DNA from: Vulcanococcus sp. SFB_649D_100_25
GTDB taxonomy: Bacteria; Cyanobacteriota; Cyanobacteriia; PCC-6307; Cyanobiaceae
Assembly: GCA_030833825.1 (NCBI GenBank)
Contig: JAURGL010000016.1
Location: 1-17,831 of the forward strand
Reading direction: 5' to 3'
DNA: 17,831 nt
Position numbers and translations under genes: made by a program. The notes beneath the pieces were generated by a model. The model worked only from the letters and a program-made list of their open reading frames with translations. It did not search any database and was not told where the DNA came from. Below, piece after piece: positions 13,027 to 17,831 of this stretch. The first letter of the stretch is position 1, and the number at the start of each line of letters is the position of its first letter.

Positions 13027-14508
13027 GTGATTGCCTCCGTGCCTCCCGGATCCAGCTCTGCCCCTTCGCTGAATGCGGCCCACAACGCCGGCAGCGATCT
13101 GCTGATCGGGCCCTTCGACCAACGCTGGAGCCCCCGCCTGGAGGCCCTGCTGGCCCGAGGCCGCTCCGCCGGTGCCGATCTGGTGGAAGTGTTTCTCGAG
13201 CGGACGGACCACATCGGGGTCCTCGCCGAGCAGGACACCATCACCAGCGTGACCCCCGCCTTCGGGATGGGGGCTGGGATCCGGGTGTTTCGGGGCCATC
13301 GCGATGGCTTTGTCAGCACGAACGACCTCAGCGAAGCCGGCCTGGAGCTGGCCTTGAGTCAGGCCCTCGGGATGCTGGGCCTCGAGATCTCCGGCTCCTT
13401 GGGAAGCCCCTTTGACGGGCTGCCCACCCTGCGGGACTTCGGTCTCGAAAAAGCGGCCTGGCTGGAGCGCTGCCCTGGAATCCAGGAAGCCACACAACGC
13501 CTGCTCGAAGGCACCGCACGGCTGGAGCAGGTCGGGAGTCATCTCCAGGCCCGACGCGCCAGCTACGCCCGCGACTGGCAGGAGGTGATGGTGGCCGCCA
13601 GCGATGGGACCTTCGGACGGGATGTGCGCCTGCACCAATCGGTGGGACTGAACGTCCTGGCGGCCGACGGTGAACACCGGGCCGGGGTCGGGCGTCGCTA
13701 CGGGACCTCGGACAGCCCCGATGATCTGCGCCACTGGGATGCAGGGCATTCAGCCGAGGAGGTCTGTGCCAGCGCCGGCACGATGCTCTATGCGGACTAC
13801 GTCGAGGCCGGGCAGATGCCTGCGGTGCTCGCCAACCGCTTTGGTGGGGTGATCTTCCACGAAGCCTGCGGGCACCTCCTGGAGACCACCCAGGTGGAGC
13901 GGGGTACGACCCCGTTCGCGGAACAGGTGGGGCAGCCCATTGCCCATGAAGCGGTCACCGCCATCGATGAGGGCCTGACAGGCGGAGCCTTCGGATCGCT
14001 GTCCATGGATGACGAGGGCATGGAAGCCCAGCGCACGGTCCTGATTGAAAACGGGGTTCTCAAGCGCTTCCTCAGCGATCGGGCCGGAGAACTGCGCACG
14101 GGCCATGCCCGCACCGGCAGCGGGCGCCGGCAGAGCCACACCTTCGCGGCGGCCAGTCGGATGCGGAACACCTTCATCGCCGCCGGTCCCCATTCCCCCG
14201 ACGAGCTGATCAGCTCCGTGGATCGCGGCCTGTATTGCAAGTCCATGGGGGGCGGCAGTGTCGGCCCCACGGGGCAGTTCAACTTCGCGGTGGAAGAGGC
14301 CTACCTGATCGAAAACGGGCAGCTCACCAAGCCCGTCAAGGGGGCGACCCTGATCGGAGAGGCCAAGGAGGTGATGCCGCGGATCTCCATGTGTGCCAAC
14401 GACCTGGAACTGGCGGCCGGCTTCTGCGGGTCCGTCAGCGGGAGCATCTTCGTCACCGTGGGGCAGCCCCACATCAAGGTTGACTCCATCACCGTGGGGG
14501 GCCGCTGA
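13027..14508 (+). CDS. tldD: TldD metalloprotease subunit
   Basis: Catalytic half of the TldD/TldE zinc protease, known from enterobacteria to trim unfolded peptides, including the microcin B17 precursor and the antitoxin CcdA. The protein is 493 residues. The HExxxH zinc motif is HEACGH (278-283), and the third ligand is probably C467 in GFCGS near the C-terminus. The N-terminal domain has the VEVFLERTD and FGMGAGIRVF blocks typical of the family. The GTG at 13027 is the likely start; an in-frame GTG at 13039 is possible, and neither has a strong Shine-Dalgarno. tldE starts 1 bp after the stop. Cytosolic. The natural substrates in cyanobacteria are unknown to me; ribosomal peptide maturation is one possibility. 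Confidence 0.93.
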   Translation: MIASVPPGSSSAPSLNAAHNAGSDLLIGPFDQRWSPRLEALLARGRSAGADLVEVFLERTDHIGVLAEQDTITSVTPAFGMGAGIRVFRGHRDGFVSTNDLSEAGLELALSQALGMLGLEISGSLGSPFDGLPTLRDFGLEKAAWLERCPGIQEATQRLLEGTARLEQVGSHLQARRASYARDWQEVMVAASDGTFGRDVRLHQSVGLNVLAADGEHRAGVGRRYGTSDSPDDLRHWDAGHSAEEVCASAGTMLYADYVEAGQMPAVLANRFGGVIFHEACGHLLETTQVERGTTPFAEQVGQPIAHEAVTAIDEGLTGGAFGSLSMDDEGMEAQRTVLIENGVLKRFLSDRAGELRTGHARTGSGRRQSHTFAAASRMRNTFIAAGPHSPDELISSVDRGLYCKSMGGGSVGPTGQFNFAVEEAYLIENGQLTKPVKGATLIGEAKEVMPRISMCANDLELAAGFCGSVSGSIFVTVGQPHIKVDSITVGGR

Positions 14509-14509
14509 G

Positions 14510-15889
14510 ATGGGCACCACCTCAACGCCACAGGGGCTCGATGCCCAGGCCCTGCGCAGCAAGCTGGAGACCATCGCCGCCAGCCACGGCATCCGGCAGT
14601 GGGATCTCGGGGCGGCCTGCAGCACCGACACCTCGGTTCAGGTGGATCGCGGTGAACCCAAACAGCTGAAAGGGGCGCAGCGCAGTTCCATCACCGTGCG
14701 GGTCTGGAACAGCGATGGCCTCGTTGGCACCACCAGCACCTCCGACCTCTCCGACAGCGGCCTGGAGCGGGCCTTGGCCGGGGCGCGCGATGCCAGTGCT
14801 TTCGGCAACCGCAATGAGACCCCAGCGTTCTCACCGCTGGCCACCGCTCCCTTGAGCCCGCTGGAGCAACCACTCCACCAGGGGCAGGGGATCCTCAAAT
14901 TGCTGGAGCGCCTCAAGGCCGCTGAGCAGGATCTGTTGAGCAGGCACAGCGCGATCGGAACCGTTCCCTACAACGGCCTTGCCGAACGCAGCAGCGAGCG
15001 GATTTACCTCAACAGCGAAGGGGCCTGCCGGCAGCAGCAACTCACCACGGCCAGCATCTACCTCTACGCCCGGGCGGAAGAGAGCGGCCGCAAACCTCGC
15101 AGTGCCGGAGCCGTACGGCTCGCCTATGGCGCCTCCGATCTCGACATTGCCGGGTGCATTGACGAGGCGGCCGAGCGAACCATCAGCCACCTCGACTATG
15201 CCCCGATCGAGACAGGCCGCTACACCTGCGTGTTCAGTCCAGAGGCCTTCCTCGATCTGATCGGAGCCTTCAGCAACCTGTTCAATGCCAGGGCAGTCCT
15301 CGATGGGGTGAGCCTCAGCAACCGGGAATCTCTGGGGGAGAGCCTGGCGGTGCCGTTTCTCTCGATCCGCGACAACGGGCTTCACCCCGGCAACATCGGC
15401 GCCTCCAACTTCGATGGTGAAGGGACCCCAACCGGCCCCCTCGATCTGGTGGAGGGCGGTGTCCTCAAGAACTTCCTCCACTCCGAAGCGACAGCGCGAG
15501 CTTTCGGGGTGAAACCGACCGGCCACGCCGGCCTTGGCGCGAAGGTCTCCGTCGGGCCGGATTGGTTTGAGATCGGAGCGACCCCCGGCAGCCAAGGGGG
15601 CCAGGCGGGACTTGATCGCTTCAGGGCCGATCAGCCCCTCGTCTGGATCGACTCCCTCTCAGCTCTCCATGCCGGTGTGAAGGCCAGCCAGGGGTCCTTC
15701 TCCCTTCCCTTTGACGGCTGGCTGATCCAGAATGGGGAGCCCCGCTCGATCGAAGCCGCCACGGTGGCTGGTGATATCCGGCAGGTCCTCAACGCCATCG
15801 TCGGGTTCGAGGGCGAGGCGAAGATCACTCCCGATGGACTCTGCCCCCTGGTGTGGGTGGAGGGCCTCTCGATCACCGGCGAGGCCTAA
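14510..15889 (+). CDS. tldE: TldE/PmbA protease partner subunit
   Basis: Non-catalytic partner of TldD in the heterodimeric protease, 459 residues. It has the family fold blocks RDNGLHPGNIGASNFDGEG and AGLGAKVSVG and ends in LCPLVWVEGLSI, but lacks an HExxxH motif, as expected for TldE. The ATG at 14510 is 1 bp after the tldD stop and gives strong translational coupling; a longer in-frame reading into tldD is less likely. fmt follows 9 bp after its stop. In the characterised system TldE helps form the cavity in which TldD cuts its substrates. Similar overall architecture to TldD indicates the usual paralogous pair. Confidence 0.92.
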   Translation: MGTTSTPQGLDAQALRSKLETIAASHGIRQWDLGAACSTDTSVQVDRGEPKQLKGAQRSSITVRVWNSDGLVGTTSTSDLSDSGLERALAGARDASAFGNRNETPAFSPLATAPLSPLEQPLHQGQGILKLLERLKAAEQDLLSRHSAIGTVPYNGLAERSSERIYLNSEGACRQQQLTTASIYLYARAEESGRKPRSAGAVRLAYGASDLDIAGCIDEAAERTISHLDYAPIETGRYTCVFSPEAFLDLIGAFSNLFNARAVLDGVSLSNRESLGESLAVPFLSIRDNGLHPGNIGASNFDGEGTPTGPLDLVEGGVLKNFLHSEATARAFGVKPTGHAGLGAKVSVGPDWFEIGATPGSQGGQAGLDRFRADQPLVWIDSLSALHAGVKASQGSFSLPFDGWLIQNGEPRSIEAATVAGDIRQVLNAIVGFEGEAKITPDGLCPLVWVEGLSITGEA

Positions 15890-15898
15890 ACCAGAGAG

Positions 15899-16939
15899 AT
15901 GCGCATCCTGTTCTGGGGCACCCCGGCCTATGCCGTGCCCAGCCTGAATGCCCTCGTTGAGGCTGGGCATCAGATCGTTGGCGTGGTCAGCCAGCCGGAC
16001 CGTCGCCGGGGCCGCGGTAAGGACCTGATGCCCTCCCCGGTGAAGGCGCGGGCCTTGGAGCTCGGGATTCCAGTGTTCACCCCGGAGAGGATCCGCAAGG
16101 AGCCTGCATGTCAACACCAGCTCGCCGAACTGGGGGCAGACGTCTACGTCGTGGTGGCATTCGGTCAGATCCTGCCGCCCGAGGTCCTCGAACAACCGCC
16201 CCTGGGGTGCTGGAACGGGCACGGCTCCCTCCTGCCCCGCTGGCGCGGCGCAGGGCCAATCCAATGGAGCCTGCTGGAAGGTGATCCCGAAACAGGGGTC
16301 GGGATCATGGCGATGGAGGCTGGCCTCGACACCGGCCCTGTTCTCCTGGAGAAACGCCTCTCGATTGGACTGCTCGAGAACGCCCGCACCCTGGCCGATC
16401 GGTTGGCGCTGCTCACCGGGGATCTGTTGGTGGAGGCCATGCCTCGAATTGAGGCTGCCGGGCCAGGGCCTGAGGCCGCGCGGCTGGAGCGACTCAAGGT
16501 CAGGTGGCAGAGCGAAGAGGGCATGACCTACGCCCGCATGTTGAGCAAAGAGGACTTCCAGATCGACTGGGACCACTCCGCCCTGGCAATCCACCGAAAG
16601 GTGATGGGGCTTTACCCCGGTGCCACCACCAGCTGGGCTGGCAAACGGCCTTGGGCAAAGGCGTTAGACAGCGAACCGTTGGTGAAGCGCCTCTCAGAAC
16701 AACTCAGCCCGGAGGCGGCCAAACTCGCCGAGCAGTGGGGTCTGGGGCCTGGAGAGAACGCCAGCGGCACCCCGGGCACGGTGTTGGCGATTGCCCCTGA
16801 AGTGGGCCTGGTGGTCTCCACCAGCGGTTGCCCCCTCCTGATCAGGGAGGCACAACTGGAGGGCAAAGGTCCCAGCGCAGGCCAGCAATTGATCCAGCAA
16901 CTGGCTGCCCAGGTGGGAGATCGGCTGGGTACGACCTAA
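15899..16939 (+). CDS. fmt: Methionyl-tRNA formyltransferase
   Basis: Transfers a formyl group from 10-formyl-tetrahydrofolate to initiator Met-tRNA, needed for normal translation initiation in bacteria and plastids. The protein is 346 residues, slightly longer than the E. coli enzyme. It begins MRILFWGTPAYAVPSL, has the SQPDRRRGRG loop (31-40) and the catalytic trio N106, H108 (WNGHGSLLPRWRG) and D144 (GLDTGPV). The C-terminal tRNA-binding domain includes SKEDFQIDW and HRKVMGLYPGA. The ATG lies 9 bp after the tldE stop, with AGAGAG directly before it as a poor ribosome-binding site. It is the last gene of the tldD-tldE-fmt operon and converges on the J-domain gene 46 bp away. Confidence 0.96.
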   Translation: MRILFWGTPAYAVPSLNALVEAGHQIVGVVSQPDRRRGRGKDLMPSPVKARALELGIPVFTPERIRKEPACQHQLAELGADVYVVVAFGQILPPEVLEQPPLGCWNGHGSLLPRWRGAGPIQWSLLEGDPETGVGIMAMEAGLDTGPVLLEKRLSIGLLENARTLADRLALLTGDLLVEAMPRIEAAGPGPEAARLERLKVRWQSEEGMTYARMLSKEDFQIDWDHSALAIHRKVMGLYPGATTSWAGKRPWAKALDSEPLVKRLSEQLSPEAAKLAEQWGLGPGENASGTPGTVLAIAPEVGLVVSTSGCPLLIREAQLEGKGPSAGQQLIQQLAAQVGDRLGTT

Positions 16940-16985
16940 GGCTGGAAACGGGGACACTGGAAGGGAGCCCTACGGACTTGCGTCC

Positions 16986-17750
16986 TCAGGCCACCAGGCG
17001 CTGGTAGGCCTCATTCACACGGCGGAAGTTCTCCGCAGTGCCACCCAGATCCGGATGGTGCTGTTTCACCAGCCGCCGGTGGGCCTGCTTGATCGCCTCC
17101 CGCGAGGCACCCCATTGCAAACCGAGCACCTCCAGCGCCGCGAGTCGGGTCGGATCGCGGGCGTCACGGCGTGAACCGGACTCGGTGCGATCGGTCCTGC
17201 GGCGATCCGATCGGGTCCGGCGACCGGAGCTTGAGCGCTCCTGGCGTTGCCGCAGTTCAGCCACCACCCGCTGGGGGTCGTCATCGAGCCACTCGATCGC
17301 ACTGACGCCATAGAGGGCGAAGGCCGCCAGCACAGCGATGCGCTTTTTGGTGGGCGGACCCGTCAGCGCCTGCAGCAGGTCATGGCCCAGGCCAGGCAGC
17401 AAACGGTCAAGCCGCTGTTGCAGGCTCAGCTGAGGGTGAAAACTGCTGCGGTTGAGGGTCTCGATCAAGGCCTCAAGCCCCGCCTGCCGCAAGCTGCTCC
17501 AACCCTTCTGCAGGGCCAACTGCTCACCCCAGTGCTCCGCCTGGGCGCGACTCACCCGAGGCGGGGTTGCCTGTTTGGGCTCCTGCCAAGGCGTGCGGAC
17601 GGTTCGCTGCTCCAGCAACTCCAGGCGCCGCCGCAGCTGCCTCACCTCACGGCGCAGGGCCTCATTCTCCGCCAGCAGAGCATCGACGTTGCTGGTGACA
17701 CGGGGCTGTTGACGAGGTTCCCCCGACCAGCGGCGCGGATCAAAGCCCAT
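16986..17750 (-). CDS. J-domain protein with C-terminal HPD motif
   Basis: Predicted co-chaperone of DnaK (Hsp70), 254 residues. Unlike classical DnaJ, the J domain is at the very C-terminus (about 202-254), with ALEVLGL, the helix II basic patch and HHPDLGG (HPD at 232-234), then NFRRVNEAYQRL. The N-terminal part has a charged coiled-coil segment (about 22-49). A middle domain of mixed helices (about 67-170) follows, with a moderately hydrophobic stretch AVLAAFALYGVSAIEWL. An arginine/serine-rich linker (about 171-199) joins it to the J domain. There is no zinc-finger or classical substrate-binding domain, so it is a class C (type III) J-protein that probably brings DnaK to a specific partner. 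It is leftward and convergent with fmt; a GGAC/GTCC mini-hairpin (16974-16985) between them is too weak to call a terminator. Confidence 0.85.
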   Translation of the reverse strand: MGFDPRRWSGEPRQQPRVTSNVDALLAENEALRREVRQLRRRLELLEQRTVRTPWQEPKQATPPRVSRAQAEHWGEQLALQKGWSSLRQAGLEALIETLNRSSFHPQLSLQQRLDRLLPGLGHDLLQALTGPPTKKRIAVLAAFALYGVSAIEWLDDDPQRVVAELRQRQERSSSGRRTRSDRRRTDRTESGSRRDARDPTRLAALEVLGLQWGASREAIKQAHRRLVKQHHPDLGGTAENFRRVNEAYQRLVA

Positions 17751-17831
17751 CGGCGCTGGTCATCCCATCAGCGTTGCCGTGAACGCGATGGAGCCGATCC
17801 CCGGGATGAAACGCGGCGCGGTCCTTCACCG
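17751..17831. other. Window edge, possible end of a neighbouring gene
   Basis: On the minus strand one open frame enters from the right edge and ends at a TGA at 17768-17770 after an arginine/serine-rich tail (ending RSRQR), 17 bp before the J-domain gene; it could be the C-terminus of an upstream operon partner. On the plus strand a frame from GTG 17779 or ATG 17788 stays open to the edge. Too little sequence is present to choose between them. Confidence 0.2.

Noticed and set aside
16974..16985. Terminator between fmt and the J-domain gene
   Set aside because: GGAC-TTGC-GTCC has only a 4-bp stem and no T-run on either strand.
1..17831. Mobile elements, CRISPR, tRNA/rRNA, phage or defence genes
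   Set aside because: No transposase, integrase, spaced direct repeats, tRNA cloverleaf or defence-type domain was seen; gene content is uniform, GC-rich and core cyanobacterial.

Overview
The window is a gene-dense, GC-rich stretch of chromosome from a picocyanobacterium, most likely a high-GC marine or freshwater Synechococcus/Cyanobium-type strain. The evidence is a photosystem II subunit gene (psb30/ycf12), the aerobic chlorophyll-biosynthesis cyclase AcsF, the cyanobacterial RNB-family protein Zam, a plant-type glycerate 3-kinase, and several cyanobacteria/plastid-only families (DUF565/Ycf20, DUF2996). I assign this from family content, not from any search. There are no tRNA or rRNA genes, transposases, integrases, phage genes, CRISPR repeats or restriction/defence genes. 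The longest stretch without a convincing gene is about 244 bp.

Left part (1-4168): an AAA+ membrane protease gene, ftsH, reads leftward. Its start lies back to back with rpmF (ribosomal protein L32), which reads rightward. Next comes a tight leftward three-gene cluster, transcribed in the order CbbY-like HAD phosphatase, DUF565/Ycf20 membrane protein, D-glycerate 3-kinase. The first two are 5 bp apart and the last two overlap as ATGA. The kinase gene runs 49 bp into the 3' end of the convergent rpmF. The phosphatase and kinase both point to repair and salvage around Rubisco and photorespiration.

Middle part (4169-7747): recJ reads rightward from a TTG start. The tiny psb30 gene reads leftward and ends about 150 bp beyond recJ; its transcript should stop at a hairpin/T-tract whose A-run covers the recJ stop codon. 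Divergent from psb30, a perfect TGTGAC-N5-GTCACA palindrome precedes a rightward run of a CxxxCxxCC-type metal-binding protein and two half-size UPF0016 (Mn2+/Ca2+ transporter family) genes. A 244-bp leader region with repeats follows.

Right part (7748-17831): zam (an RNase II/R-like protein whose catalytic motifs are lost), ubiX and an unrecognised two-helix membrane protein with an NDDW repeat tail form one run. DUF2996 and acsF follow, and acsF closes with a strong intrinsic terminator. A tight tldD-tldE-fmt operon comes next: the TldD/TldE protease pair and methionyl-tRNA formyltransferase. A leftward gene for an unusual C-terminal J-domain protein converges on fmt. The last 80 bp may hold the edge of another gene.

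The genes are mostly housekeeping and photosynthesis genes. The points most worth a second look are the active-site-less Zam with its cysteine pair and acidic tail, the split UPF0016 transporter beside a metal-binding protein and psb30, the FtsH lacking an N-terminal membrane helix, the rpmF/kinase gene overlap, and the palindrome at 6412-6428. I found no convincing undescribed multi-gene system.
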